Positions 19,901 through 30,841 of a stretch of 39,986 nt of DNA are shown piece after piece; the stretch's first letter is position 1, and each line of letters begins with the position of its first letter. The stretch is from an uncultured Clostridia bacterium (GTDB lineage Bacteria; Bacillota; Clostridia; TANB77; CAG-508). Both the position numbers and the translations under genes were made by a program. The notes beneath the pieces were generated by a model that did not search any database, had not been told where the DNA came from, and saw nothing but the letters and a program-made list of their open reading frames with translations. The stretch covers positions 1-39,986 of the forward strand of contig CANQWH010000005.1 of the NCBI GenBank assembly GCA_947627495.1, given 5' to 3'.

Positions 19901-21496
19901 TTGAAGAAAAGTAAACAAGGGTTCATGCAAGGTGTAATGATATTAATGATTTCACAATTTTTAATAAAAATAGCAGGTCTTTTATACAAAATATACCTTA
20001 CTAATAAAGAAGGATTTGGAGATACTGGAAATGCAATATATTCTTCTGCATTTCAAATATATACTTTATTTCTTGCAATATCGTCTATTGGTGTACCAAA
20101 TGCAATATCACAGTTAATATCAAGTAAAGCAGCTATTGGGGATAATAATGGGGCATACAGAATATTTAAAGTAGCAATTACTATATTTGGAATAATTGGA
20201 TTTATTGGAACTTGTATTTTATTTTTATACGCAAATACAATTGCAAATACATATTTGGGAATACCTGAAGCGGAAATGAGCATAATGGCTCTTGCTCCAT
20301 CTATATTTATGGTGGCTGTTTCATCTGTTTTAAGAGGATATTTTAATGGTAGGGAGAGAATTTCAGTTACAGCAAATTCACAGTCAATAGAACAAGTATT
20401 AAAAACAATATTTACAATAATAGCTGTTGAATTATTTGATTTTTTATCTGGAAACAATACAATAGTAATGGTGGCGTCTGCAGCAATAGCTACAACATTA
20501 TCAACATTTATTAGTTTTTTATACTTATACGTATTTTTTATAAGAAATAAAAAGGAAATATGGAAGGATGTTATAACATCAACCTATCATAAAAAAGAAA
20601 GTATACGAAAAATAATAGGAAGTATACTGTATTTATTTTTCCCAATAGCAATAACTGCATTATTATCGTCAGCTAATAGAACTATAGATGCTTTTACTAT
20701 TATTAACATAATCAGCAAATATATGGGAACAGATGAGGCAAAATTTCAATATGGAATTTTGACAGGTAAAGTAGAAGGATTGGTAGTATTGCCATATTCT
20801 TTTAATATAGCATTTGCAACAACTTTAATACCTACAATATCTGCCTCAAAAGCAAGAGGCGAAATGGATAAAGCAGAAAAAAGAATAAGCTTTTCAATGC
20901 TTTCAACTATTTTAATAAGTCTACCATGTATGGCTGTACTAATTGTTTTTGCAGAACCTATATTAAAATTATTGTTTCCAAATGCATATTTAGGAAAAAC
21001 AATGCTAAAAATATGTTCATTAAGTATAGTTTTTGTTGCTATAACTCAAACAATAGGAGGGGTGCTTCAAGGTATAAATAGAGTAAAAGAGCCAGTTATA
21101 GCAATAGGAGTAGGTGTAGTTATAAAACTAATATTAAATATAATATTATTGCCAATACAAAATTTAAACATAAATGGAGCAATAATCTCAACAATAATTA
21201 GCCATATTGTAACATTTTGCATAATTCTATATTATCTAAAAAAATATATACAAATTGAATTTAGCATTATAAAATTTATGGTAAAACCTGTATTAGCAAC
21301 AATAATAATGGTTGGGAGTTCATGGAATATATATAATAATTTGTTAATATTTACTTCTAGAAATATAAGTCTAATAATTTCATTAATTATTGGAATGTTA
21401 ATATATATACTTGCTATTATTTTTTTAAAAGTATTATCGAAAGAGGAAGTATATATGTTACCTTATGGAAATAAGCTATATAAAGCAATAAGGTAA
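19901..21496 (+). CDS. SpoVB/MurJ-like polysaccharide or lipid II flippase (MOP superfamily)
   Basis: FLIKIAGLLYKIYLTNKEGFGDTGNAIYSSAFQIY...; TTG start. Confidence 0.85.
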   Translation: MKKSKQGFMQGVMILMISQFLIKIAGLLYKIYLTNKEGFGDTGNAIYSSAFQIYTLFLAISSIGVPNAISQLISSKAAIGDNNGAYRIFKVAITIFGIIGFIGTCILFLYANTIANTYLGIPEAEMSIMALAPSIFMVAVSSVLRGYFNGRERISVTANSQSIEQVLKTIFTIIAVELFDFLSGNNTIVMVASAAIATTLSTFISFLYLYVFFIRNKKEIWKDVITSTYHKKESIRKIIGSILYLFFPIAITALLSSANRTIDAFTIINIISKYMGTDEAKFQYGILTGKVEGLVVLPYSFNIAFATTLIPTISASKARGEMDKAEKRISFSMLSTILISLPCMAVLIVFAEPILKLLFPNAYLGKTMLKICSLSIVFVAITQTIGGVLQGINRVKEPVIAIGVGVVIKLILNIILLPIQNLNINGAIISTIISHIVTFCIILYYLKKYIQIEFSIIKFMVKPVLATIIMVGSSWNIYNNLLIFTSRNISLIISLIIGMLIYILAIIFLKVLSKEEVYMLPYGNKLYKAIR

Positions 21497-21678
21497 AGAT
21501 TAGATAATAGTATTAAATATTAAATATAAAAAGGTATAAAGTGTGAAAAACGTTCAGAATAAAAGTAAAACAAAAAACATATCAAAAAAAAAAGAAGGAT
21601 TTTATCTAAATATGGCGAATTATCTAAATAGTAGAAGCTTTTCTACACTAATACAAACTTTATAGGAGGTAATTTTAA

Positions 21679-21957
21679 ATGAACAAAGCTGAATTAATAG
21701 CAGCAATAGCTGCAAAAACAGGAGAAACAAAAAAAGGAGTAGAGGCAAACGTAAATGCATTTGTTGATGTAATAACAGAAGCATTAACAGAAGGAGACAA
21801 AGTTCAATTAGTTGGATTTGGTTCTTTCGAAGTAAGAAAAAGAGCAGCTAGAAAAGGAAGAAACCCACAGACAAAAGAAGAAATCAAAATACCTGCATCA
21901 AAAGCTCCAGTATTTAAAGCTGGTAAAGCATTAAAAGATTTAGTAAACAAAAAATAA
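21679..21957 (+). CDS. hup: DNA-binding protein HU
   Basis: [32 protein letters not shown]...[20 protein letters not shown]. Confidence 0.97.
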   Translation: MNKAELIAAIAAKTGETKKGVEANVNAFVDVITEALTEGDKVQLVGFGSFEVRKRAARKGRNPQTKEEIKIPASKAPVFKAGKALKDLVNKK

Positions 21958-21978
21958 GGTTTATATAAATTATAGAGG

Positions 21979-22002
21979 AGGCGACCTAAAAGGTCGCCTT
22001 TT
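21979..22002 (+). terminator. Rho-independent terminator of hup
   Basis: aggcgacct-aaa-aggtcgcctttt. Confidence 0.85.
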
Positions 22003-22035
22003 CGGTAAACTTGAAACGAAAGGAATATATTAATA

Positions 22036-22635
22036 ATGATAAATTCTATAGATACCAATATATATAATTCAATATTTAAACTCAATAGTGAATTAACTAC
22101 TCTTATAATGGCATTTATTTCACATTTAGGTTCAGCAACAATTCTAATAATGTTATGTGTTGTTTTTGCAATATTACAAAAAACTAGAAAAATATCATTG
22201 TTAGTAACTTTAAATTTAGCAATCTCTTATACATTAAATTCAATTATAAAACTAATAGTGGCAAGACCAAGACCAAATGTATTACCATTAGTATATGAAG
22301 AAGGATATAGCTTCCCAAGTGGGCATGCAATGGTATGTACCGCATTTTATGGATTTTTAATATACATAACATATAAAAATGTAAAAAATAAATTTTTAAA
22401 GAATGCAATTATATATGGATTAAATTTATTAATATTTTTAATAGGAATAAGTAGAATATATTTGGGTGTACATTATGCTACTGATGTATTAGGAGGATTT
22501 ATAATAGGAATAGTATATCTAGTTTTATTTATAATAATAATAAATAAAGTAAAATCAAAGAAAATAGAAAACAAAAAAATAGATAGTAAGCTAAAAAATA
22601 AAAACAAGGAAGTAAAAAATAAAATAGTTAAGTAG
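22036..22635 (+). CDS. PAP2-family phosphatase
   Basis: KLIVARPRPN, YSFPSGHAM, GISRIYLGVHYATDVLGG. Confidence 0.93.
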   Translation: MINSIDTNIYNSIFKLNSELTTLIMAFISHLGSATILIMLCVVFAILQKTRKISLLVTLNLAISYTLNSIIKLIVARPRPNVLPLVYEEGYSFPSGHAMVCTAFYGFLIYITYKNVKNKFLKNAIIYGLNLLIFLIGISRIYLGVHYATDVLGGFIIGIVYLVLFIIIINKVKSKKIENKKIDSKLKNKNKEVKNKIVK

Positions 22636-22668
22636 AAAAAATATTTATGGAAGGAAATAAAAGTTAAA

Positions 22669-22947
22669 ATGAAAGAAATTTTTACAATAAGAAATATAAC
22701 TATATATTTATTAATAATAAATATTATAGCTCTTCTTGCAATGTATATAGACAAAAGAAAAGCAAAAAAAGGAAAAATAAGAATTCCAGAAAAAACGTTG
22801 TTTATATTAGTAGCTTTAGGTGGTGGAATAGGCGGAATTATTGGAATGTATGTATTTAGACATAAAACAAAAAAAGTAAGATTTATAGTAGGTTTTCCAT
22901 TAATATTAATATTAGAAATTTTAGTTGCAATTGCAATATGTTTATAA
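22669..22947 (+). CDS. DUF1294 family membrane protein
   Basis: MYIDKRKAKKGKIRIPEKTLFILVALGGGIGGIIGMYVFRHKTKK. Confidence 0.85.
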   Translation: MKEIFTIRNITIYLLIINIIALLAMYIDKRKAKKGKIRIPEKTLFILVALGGGIGGIIGMYVFRHKTKKVRFIVGFPLILILEILVAIAICL

Positions 22948-23140
22948 GAATCCCAACCACCTTTACAATAGGAGATTGTGGGCAGGGTACCAGAAAATTT
23001 TTTGTTTCAGAATAAAAAATTATAGCAAACAAAAATATCGTACACATAAAAAGTAACAATAATAGAACATATAGACAAAAAAGTAAAATTAGACAAAAAA
23101 CGACAAAACTGTAATTCACTAAAATAAGTTATTAACAGAG

Positions 23141-23158
23141 TTATCCACAGTATCCACA
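23141..23158 (+). promoter_or_regulatory. Two adjacent DnaA-box-like 9-mers (TTATCCACA and GTATCCACA)
   Basis: Exact TTATCCACA followed directly by GTATCCACA. Confidence 0.5.
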
Positions 23159-23203
23159 AACATAATAGAAAACAAACCAAAGTAAACATAATTATAGCAT
23201 CTT

Positions 23204-23241
23204 TAATTATATCTCAAAAAATTCATTTTATTATGCTAAAA
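23204..23241 (+). repeat. 38-bp direct repeat copy 1, identical to 23571-23608 inside the toxin gene
   Basis: taattatatctcaaaaaattcattttattatgctaaaa in both places. Confidence 0.9.
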
Positions 23242-23256
23242 TATTTTATTATATTA

Positions 23257-23285
23257 TTGACAAAAAGAAAAAAGTACAATATAAT
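23257..23285 (+). promoter_or_regulatory. Sigma-A promoter for the toxin-antitoxin operon
   Basis: TTGACA - 17 nt - TATAAT. Confidence 0.75.
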
Positions 23286-23330
23286 TCTATGCATATAAAG
23301 ATATTAAAATAGCCAAAATAAAAAGAGGAA

Positions 23331-23543
23331 GTGGTAACCTTGACAAACCAAGAAAAGATACAAGAATTTAGAAAAATGAGTAAAGAAGAACTAAGAAAAA
23401 TAGCAAGAGACAATACTAGAAGTGAAGAAGATATAATTATAGCTTCAATTGAATTAGGTGAAAAAGAAATAAAAGATGGAAATTATTTTACAACTGAGGA
23501 AGTATTAGCTAATATTTTTGGAAGAAATCGTATGGTCAACTGA
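23331..23543 (+). CDS. Putative antitoxin of a ParE/RelE-type toxin-antitoxin module
   Basis: Small acidic protein overlapping the downstream toxin gene (EEVLANIFGRN). Confidence 0.65.
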   Translation: MVTLTNQEKIQEFRKMSKEELRKIARDNTRSEEDIIIASIELGEKEIKDGNYFTTEEVLANIFGRNRMVN

Positions 23544-23814
23544 AGCAAGTAATGATTTAATAGAAATTTATAATTATATCTCAAAAAATTCATTTTATTA
23601 TGCTAAAAAAACAGTTTATGAAATTGTAAACAAAGTAGAAAATTTATGTTATTTTCCGTATATGGGAAGAAATTCTAAAGTATACATAGATGAAATTTAT
23701 AGAGAACTTATCTATAAATCATATATAATCATCTATAGAATTGCATCTCCAAAAATTTATATTCATAGAGTATGGCATTCAGCCAGAAAATCAGATAATT
23801 TGTTCTTAAAATAA
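23518..23814 (+). CDS. RelE/ParE-family toxin
   Basis: WSTEASNDLIEIYNYISKNS...FPYMGR...RELIYKSYIIIYRI...IHRVWHSAR. Confidence 0.88.
   Translation: MEEIVWSTEASNDLIEIYNYISKNSFYYAKKTVYEIVNKVENLCYFPYMGRNSKVYIDEIYRELIYKSYIIIYRIASPKIYIHRVWHSARKSDNLFLK
23571..23608 (+). repeat. 38-bp direct repeat copy 2 (within toxin gene)
   Basis: Identical to 23204-23241. Confidence 0.9.
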
Positions 23815-23964
23815 ATCCAAGGTATTTTAATATCTTTATATGTTTTCTAAAAAAGCTACAAAAACTATTGCTAAAACAAAAAAAATATTATAGAATAATT
23901 ACATTATTGTAAAAAGGTAATAAATGGAAAATTTATACCTAAGAAAGGGATGTTAATAAATATT

Positions 23965-25350
23965 ATGAAAGAAAAATCAATGGACAAGATAGTTAACTTA
24001 TGTAAGAATAGAGGATACATATATCCAGGTTCAGAAATATATGGAGGTTTATCAAACACATGGGACTATGGACCATTAGGAGTAGAATTTAAGAATAATA
24101 TAAAAAAGGCATGGCTTAAAAAGTTTGTTCAAGAAAACAAATACAATGTAGGCTTAGATACAGCAATACTTATGAATCCGCAAGTATGGGTAGCATCAGG
24201 GCATGTAGGTGGATTTAGTGATCCACTTATAGACTGCAAATCTTGTAAAACAAGACATAGAGCAGATAAATTAATAGAAGAATGGCTAAAAGCAAATAAT
24301 CAAGAAGCAGTTGTAGATGGTTGGTCAGATGAAAAAATGATTGAATTCATACATGAAAAAGGTATAGAATGTCCAAATTGTGGAGCAAAAGATTTTACAA
24401 CAATAAGAAAGTTTAACCTTATGTTTAAAACATTTCAAGGTGTAACAGAAGACTCAAAATCAGAGATATTCTTAAGACCAGAAACAGCACAAGGAATATT
24501 TGTAAATTTTAAAAATGTATTAAGAACAACAAGAAGAAAATTACCAATGGGAATTGCACAAATAGGAAAATCATTTAGAAATGAAATAACACCAGGAAAC
24601 TTTATATTTAGAATTCGTGAATTTGAACAAATGGAACTAGAATTTTTCTGCAAACCAGGAACAGATATGGAATGGTTTGAATACTGGAGAGCATTTTGTA
24701 AAGAATGGTTAATAAAATTAGGAATAAAAGAAGAAAATATGAGATTAAGAGACCATTCAAAAGAAGAATTATGTTTCTATAGTAAAGGAACAACAGATAT
24801 AGAATTTTTATTCCCATTTGGTTGGGGAGAACTTTGGGGAATTGCAGATAGAACAGATTATGATTTAAAACAACATATGGAATATTCAAAAGAAGATTTC
24901 ACATATTTAGACCAAGAAAACGGAGAAAAATTCGTACCATATTGTGTAGAACCATCACTTGGATGTGATAGAGTAGCACTTGCATTTTTATGCAATGCTT
25001 ATGATGAAGAAGAAATTGCAGAAGGAGATGTAAGAACAGTATTACATCTACATCCAGCATTAGCACCATATAAAGTTGCAGTACTTCCATTATCTAAAAA
25101 ACTAAGTCCAAAGGCAGAAGAAGTATTTGAAAGATTATCAAAGAAATATATGTGTGAGTATGATGAAACTGGAAGTATAGGAAAAAGATATAGAAGAGAA
25201 GATGAAATAGGAACACCATATTGTGTTACAGTAGACTTTGATACAGAAAATGATAATTCAGTAACAATAAGAGATAGAGATACAATGGAACAAGTAAGGG
25301 TAAAAATAGATGAATTAGAAAAATGGATAGATGAAAAGCTTGAATTTTAA
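23965..25350 (+). CDS. glyS: Glycyl-tRNA synthetase (dimeric type)
   Basis: [47 protein letters not shown] after the RBS aagaaaggga. Confidence 0.96.
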   Translation: MKEKSMDKIVNLCKNRGYIYPGSEIYGGLSNTWDYGPLGVEFKNNIKKAWLKKFVQENKYNVGLDTAILMNPQVWVASGHVGGFSDPLIDCKSCKTRHRADKLIEEWLKANNQEAVVDGWSDEKMIEFIHEKGIECPNCGAKDFTTIRKFNLMFKTFQGVTEDSKSEIFLRPETAQGIFVNFKNVLRTTRRKLPMGIAQIGKSFRNEITPGNFIFRIREFEQMELEFFCKPGTDMEWFEYWRAFCKEWLIKLGIKEENMRLRDHSKEELCFYSKGTTDIEFLFPFGWGELWGIADRTDYDLKQHMEYSKEDFTYLDQENGEKFVPYCVEPSLGCDRVALAFLCNAYDEEEIAEGDVRTVLHLHPALAPYKVAVLPLSKKLSPKAEEVFERLSKKYMCEYDETGSIGKRYRREDEIGTPYCVTVDFDTENDNSVTIRDRDTMEQVRVKIDELEKWIDEKLEF

Positions 25351-25415
25351 TAAAAAATGTGATAAAAGTATGTTAATTTAGTAATTGGGAGAAGATTAGA
25401 AAGGATGAAAATTAT

Positions 25416-26495
25416 ATGAGTGATAATAATTTAGAAAAGAAAAAAGCATTAGAAGCTGCATTAGGACAAATTGAAAAACAATTTGGTAAGGGTTCAGTAA
25501 TGAAACTTGGAGAATATCAAGCAATGAATATAGAAGCAATTCCAACAGGAGCATTAAGTTTAGATATAGCATTAGGTATAGGAGGAATCCCAAGAGGTAG
25601 AATTATAGAAATATTTGGACCAGAATCTTCTGGTAAAACAACACTTGCACTTCATGCAATAGCAGAAGCACAAAAAGCTGGTGGGGAGGCAGCATTTATA
25701 GATGCAGAACATGCATTAGACCCAGTATATGCAAAACATTTAGGAGTAGATATAGATAATTTAATAGTATCTCAACCAGATACTGGTGAACAAGCTCTAG
25801 AAATAGCAGAAGCATTAACAAGAAGTGGAGCAATAGATATAATTGTAGTAGATTCTGTTGCAGCTTTAGTTCCAAAAGCTGAAATTGATGGAGACATGGG
25901 AGATCCACATGTAGGTTTACAAGCAAGGCTTATGTCTCAAGCATTAAGAAAATTAGCAGGAGTGCTTAATAAATCTAAAACAGCTATAATATTTATTAAC
26001 CAATTAAGAGAAAAAGTAGGAATAATGTTTGGAAATCCTGAAACTACACCAGGTGGAAGAGCACTAAAATTCTATGCTTCAGTTAGATTAGATATAAGAA
26101 AAATTGAGAATATAAAAACAGATGGAGAGGTTACAGGTGCAAGAGCAAGAGTAAAAGTAATAAAAAATAAAGTAGCTCCGCCATTTAGAGAGGCTGAATT
26201 TGATATAGTATATGGTAGAGGAATTTCAAAAGAAGGAAACATATTAGATTTAGCAGTAAACTTAAATTTAGTAGAAAAATCTGGAGCATGGTTTAGCTAT
26301 AAAGGAGAAAAAATAGGACAAGGAAGAGAAAATGCAAAGCTATATGTAAAAGAACATAAAGAAGTAGCAAAAGAATTAGAAGCTAAAATTAGAGAAAACT
26401 TTATGCAAGCATTTGAAAAAAGTTTAGCAGATGATGAACCAGAAAAAGAAAATACAGAAGCAGATGAAAATGAAAAACTAATTGAAGAAGAATAA
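25416..26495 (+). CDS. recA: Recombinase RecA
   Basis: [40 protein letters not shown]. Confidence 0.98.
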   Translation: MSDNNLEKKKALEAALGQIEKQFGKGSVMKLGEYQAMNIEAIPTGALSLDIALGIGGIPRGRIIEIFGPESSGKTTLALHAIAEAQKAGGEAAFIDAEHALDPVYAKHLGVDIDNLIVSQPDTGEQALEIAEALTRSGAIDIIVVDSVAALVPKAEIDGDMGDPHVGLQARLMSQALRKLAGVLNKSKTAIIFINQLREKVGIMFGNPETTPGGRALKFYASVRLDIRKIENIKTDGEVTGARARVKVIKNKVAPPFREAEFDIVYGRGISKEGNILDLAVNLNLVEKSGAWFSYKGEKIGQGRENAKLYVKEHKEVAKELEAKIRENFMQAFEKSLADDEPEKENTEADENEKLIEEE

Positions 26496-26559
26496 AACAG
26501 TTTTATTTTATAGTTTAATAAAAATAAATAATTACTATTCGAAAAAAATTTTTTAAGTA

Positions 26560-26601
26560 AGTGTGAAAAACATCTTAAGCAATGGAAGTGTTTTTCACAC
26601 T
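26560..26601. repeat. Inverted repeat between recA and recX (agtgtgaaaaaca...tgtttttcacact)
   Basis: 13-bp perfect arms, 16-nt loop; not followed by a T tract. Confidence 0.7.
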
Positions 26602-26633
26602 GCTTAATTTATCAAAGAAGGAATGAAAACAAA

Positions 26634-27089
26634 ATGGAAGAAATAGAAGATTTAGAGCAATTTGATAAACTAAAAACTAAAGTTCTAAAATATGTTTTAT
26701 ATAAAAAAAGAAGTGAAGCGGAAATTAGACAAAAATATTCTCAAGATGAAGGAAAAATGCTAGATGAAGTAATAGAATTTTTAAGAGAAAATAACTATAT
26801 AAATGATGATGAATATATACAAAAAGCAGTAAATGAATTTCAAAAATTAAAAAACTTATCAATTAAAGAGATAGAATATAAATTATTATCAAAAGGAATT
26901 GAAAAAGACAAAATAGAGGATTACATATATAATAATAGAGAAGAATTAATAGAATACGAATTAAATTCTGCAAAAAATATATTTGCCAAAAAGCAAGTTT
27001 CAATGAAAAAAGAAGAAATAATGCTTTATTTAAGAAAAAAGGGGTATACTAGTGAAATTATAAAGCTAATTGAGGAAAATGAAAGCTAA
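26634..27089 (+). CDS. recX: Regulatory protein RecX
   Basis: Downstream of recA; RSEAEIRQKYSQDE...VIEFLRENNYINDDEY. Confidence 0.9.
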   Translation: MEEIEDLEQFDKLKTKVLKYVLYKKRSEAEIRQKYSQDEGKMLDEVIEFLRENNYINDDEYIQKAVNEFQKLKNLSIKEIEYKLLSKGIEKDKIEDYIYNNREELIEYELNSAKNIFAKKQVSMKKEEIMLYLRKKGYTSEIIKLIEENES

Positions 27090-27125
27090 GACAAAAATGT
27101 TTAATTATGGAAGGAAAAGAGATAT

Positions 27126-27869
27126 ATGAAAGACATATTAACATTAGAAACAAAAAAATATAACATAAAATTAGAGAACTTTGAAGGACCATTAGATTTA
27201 TTGTGTCATTTAGTAGATAAAAATAAAATGGAAATAGACAAAGTAAATATAACACAAATAACAGACCAATACATAGAGTATTTAAATAAAATGGAACAAT
27301 TAAATCTAGAAATAGCTAGTGAATTTATAGTTATGTTATCAACTCTAGTGTATTTAAAATCTAAAAATCTTTTACCTAAAGAAGTAGAAAATGAAGAAGA
27401 AATTACAGAAGAGGAGCTTATAAGAAGAATTATAGAATATAAAAAATATAAAGAAATAATAAAAAGTTTAAGAGAAAACTATGATATAAATTCAAAAAAA
27501 ACATTTAAATTACCAGAAAAAATAAAACTACCAACTATAAAACTAGAAAAAAAATATGAAAAAGAAGATATAGTACAAAGCTATAAATTATTAATAGAAA
27601 GAAATGAAGCTAAGAAAAATAATAATGCTATAAACATAGAAAAAATTGCAATATTAGAAACAGTAACAGTAGCAAGTAAGGTAAAAGATATATTTAGGGA
27701 ACTAGTAAAAAAACATAAATTTATATTTAGTAAATTATGCATGAATAAAAAATATACAAAATTAGAAACAGTAACAGCATTTTCAGGAATGCTTGAATTA
27801 AGTAGAAGAAATAAAATTATAACAGACCAACAGGAAAACTTTGGAGACATTATAGTAGAGAAAAAGTAA
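27126..27869 (+). CDS. scpA: Segregation and condensation protein A
   Basis: LENFEGPLDLLCHLVDKNKMEIDKVNITQITDQYIEYL. Confidence 0.95.
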   Translation: MKDILTLETKKYNIKLENFEGPLDLLCHLVDKNKMEIDKVNITQITDQYIEYLNKMEQLNLEIASEFIVMLSTLVYLKSKNLLPKEVENEEEITEEELIRRIIEYKKYKEIIKSLRENYDINSKKTFKLPEKIKLPTIKLEKKYEKEDIVQSYKLLIERNEAKKNNNAINIEKIAILETVTVASKVKDIFRELVKKHKFIFSKLCMNKKYTKLETVTAFSGMLELSRRNKIITDQQENFGDIIVEKK

Positions 27870-27974
27870 AAATACTTAAGCTACGACCTTAAATAACATA
27901 AAAATACAACAGAATTATTGCTTTTTATAAAAGTTTATGTTACAATAGTAAAGTCAAATAAATGGAGGTAAATT

Positions 27975-28205
27975 ATGAAAACAATTTTAATAATAATATA
28001 TGCAATAATTGCAGTTGTTTTAACAGTATTAACATTAATTCAATCAAATGATGATGAGGGAGCATCTGGAACAATTACAGGAGGGAGTAGTTCTTTCTAT
28101 GAAAAAAATAAAGGAAGAACAACAGAAGGAAAAATGAAAAAAACTACAATTATATTAGGAATAGCATTTATAATATTAGCAATAGCATTAGGAATGGTAT
28201 ACTAA
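27975..28205 (+). CDS. secG: Preprotein translocase subunit SecG
   Basis: Two TM segments with a Gly/Ser-rich loop GASGTITGGSSSFYEKNKGRT. Confidence 0.88.
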   Translation: MKTILIIIYAIIAVVLTVLTLIQSNDDEGASGTITGGSSSFYEKNKGRTTEGKMKKTTIILGIAFIILAIALGMVY

Positions 28206-28375
28206 TAAAATCCATTAATAAATATTATTGCAATAGGAAGTATTAGAGATAGTACAGCAAGCACAATGGTGGCTATACCACCAAATGTATTGCTGTTTTC
28301 TTTTAATTCAAAAATACCATAACTTAGAGTTCTTATAAAAACCCAAATAGATAATAAACAAACAATAATAGCCAT
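28202..28375 (-). CDS. Unlisted 57-aa small membrane protein at the 3' end of the ger operon
   Basis: MAIIVCLLSIWVFIRTLSYGIFELKENSNTFGGIATIVLAVLSLILPIAIIFINGFY; preceded by the RBS gaaaggattg. Confidence 0.65.
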   Translation of the reverse strand: MAIIVCLLSIWVFIRTLSYGIFELKENSNTFGGIATIVLAVLSLILPIAIIFINGFY

Positions 28376-28390
28376 ATTAAATCAATCCTT

Positions 28391-29639
28391 TCATATTTTC
28401 GTAAACAAATAACTACCTTCAATTTTTGAATCTATATTAACTTTAAAAAATGCATTTTGATAATTATTAAGCCAATCTGAATCTATCCAATTTTGCCAAG
28501 TAGAGTATTGAGGGAGAACATATTTTCCAAAATTAGATATATCAGACTTAAACTCCTTAGAAGTCTTGTATAAATATGCTGTTAAAATATCTTTAATATA
28601 AGTGTTTAAATAGGAGTTTAATATTTCCACATTTTCTTCTTTAGTTAAATCTATAGAAGAATCCATGGTCAATAAATTTCCAGTAATGTCCACACTACAT
28701 TCAATAAAAGGATATCCATTTACAAAAGAAACCTCATTTTTAGTATCTTTATTTAAAGCAACATAAATAGAAAGTACACTATCAAAATTAAATGGATTTG
28801 GAATTGTTAAAGTAGCATTTTCTAAATTGTTATTAACAAGTAAATAACATAAAGTTTCTATATTATCTAATTCTCCAACTAATTTATCTCCGCACAAAGA
28901 CCGCTGTTCCAATATGCTCAACATTATTTTTGCTTTTAATAGGTGTTTGTCCAGCTTTGTAATTTCCGTCTAATGAATTATTTCTATCAGAAGAAGTCTC
29001 ACCATGGGTCTGTTCATTATTAATACCACATAATATCGCTGCAGATTGTGAATGTGTGCTTAGCAAGTTAGAGTAAAAATCTGATAAAAACAAGTCTGAA
29101 ACATAACCAGTATATTCTGATGAATTTAGTATCAATTCATAATAGTTAGCGGGGTTAGACTCAAATATTGGAGAAGAAAACTCCAAAAAGTCAGAGGCAT
29201 CACATCTACTAATAATTACATTGCAATCAGGTCGAGTTTCTATATTATTAACTAAAGAATAAATAACATCAGAAACACCTTCATATGCCAACTCTTCAGA
29301 TATAATAATAGCTTTACAATGTGATAGATTAATTTTCTTACTAATGTAACTATTAACTAAACTAATTCCAGAATCTATACTAGAGCAGTCCACAGATATA
29401 ACAGTAGAAGATTCACTACTAGAAGAACCTCCAGAGCCACCACCACCGCCTGATGTACTGTCGCTTCCACTTAAGATAGCAATTTGCAATGATAATTTTA
29501 AAGTGTCTTTTTCACCTTTATCTAAACCAACTGCAATAACATAAGCTTTTGTTTCAACACCTTCAGAGTCATAACAACCAGTAAGTAAAAACAGGCAAGA
29601 TAATGTAATTAAAATTAACATAAATTTATTAAGCTTCAT
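28391..29639 (-). CDS. GerAC/GerBC-type spore germination lipoprotein; needs a +1 frameshift at CGG (28892-28890)
   Basis: Lipobox LFLLTGCYD; frame-0 ...GTAVFV-CGG-AGA-TAA; frame +1 continues GDKLVGELDNIETLCYLL..., so AVFxxDKLVGEL is split exactly at CGG. Confidence 0.88.
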
Positions 29640-29712
29640 TTTAAAAATAATTCCTTCCTCAATTTGCTTCAAAGCATACATAGAAATAAAACCTTGAGCT
29701 ATTATTCTAAAA

Positions 29713-30819
29713 TTAATTATTGTTTGCTTTTATGGACTTTTTCTTCTTTTTAATATAAGCCAAAAGAAGTATTAAAAAACTTACTATAAAAACTAATATA
29801 CAGTTATAATATTTATAAATATTTCTAACAATAAATTTTAAAGTGGACATATCCTTAAATGAAAGTGAAATAGTAAAAAGTATAGCAGATATTGGTAATA
29901 CTAATTCTGAAGAAGCCTTTACATTAATAATCTTTTTTACAATATGCGAAATAATAAAAACATTTAAACTTAGGAAGGATAATATAGCTAATATCCAAAC
30001 AAAAATAAATAATGCATCAACCCTTTGTAAGAATTTACCCAAATTTATTAATCTTGTTAAAAGGTATAGAGATAAGGTTTCATCAGTTTGTGTAATAAAA
30101 GCAAAAGACATAAGTAAAGTAACTACACTTAATAATAAATATATACCGCACATAATAACTGCTGCAATTGAAATCTTTTTATAATAGGTTTCAGTTTTTA
30201 AAAAAGGTTTTAAAAAATAAATATAAGAAACTACATTAAACACAAAAATATTAGGAGTATTTTTTAAAAATGTTTCTTTTAAACCATAACCAAAAATAGG
30301 GAATAATCTTTGCCATACAAAATCTCTTGAAGCAGCAAAAAATAGTGTAAATATAGATAAAATTGTTATTGGTATTAATATTATATTAGTTCCTGAAATC
30401 GCTTTTAATCCAGCTCTACAAGAAATTACAATAGGTATAATGAAGAGCAAAATTATAAATATTAATGGAGATGTATCAAAGTATATATTTTGCAAGTTAT
30501 TAGCAAAATATCTTAAACATGCAGCAGAAAAACTCATAAAGAAAATTAAATACGCAATTGCAATTATAAATTTTAATATCTTACCACCTAAAAATTCAGA
30601 AACATCTAAAATATCAAAATTAACAAAGGGTTTAAAAAATTTACATACAAACAACATAAATATTAAACAAATGATAGTAAGATATATAACATTAAGCCAA
30701 GCACCTGTTCCTGTAAAATCGATAATAATAGTTGGAATATTAATTATAATATTATTACTAATAATTATTATAAAAAGCGCTATAACTTCTGCTTTGCCAA
30801 TTTTCTCAATATTGTTCAT
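29713..30819 (-). CDS. GerAB-type endospore germination permease
   Basis: Multi-TM protein between GerAA and GerAC homologues. Confidence 0.88.
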   Translation of the reverse strand: MNNIEKIGKAEVIALFIIIISNNIIINIPTIIIDFTGTGAWLNVIYLTIICLIFMLFVCKFFKPFVNFDILDVSEFLGGKILKFIIAIAYLIFFMSFSAACLRYFANNLQNIYFDTSPLIFIILLFIIPIVISCRAGLKAISGTNIILIPITILSIFTLFFAASRDFVWQRLFPIFGYGLKETFLKNTPNIFVFNVVSYIYFLKPFLKTETYYKKISIAAVIMCGIYLLLSVVTLLMSFAFITQTDETLSLYLLTRLINLGKFLQRVDALFIFVWILAILSFLSLNVFIISHIVKKIINVKASSELVLPISAILFTISLSFKDMSTLKFIVRNIYKYYNCILVFIVSFLILLLAYIKKKKKSIKANNN

Positions 30820-30841
30820 TGTATATTAATCTTTCCTTTCT

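Noticed and set aside
23100-23170. Chromosomal origin
   Set aside because: Only two DnaA-like boxes, and no dnaA/dnaN or rpmH nearby.
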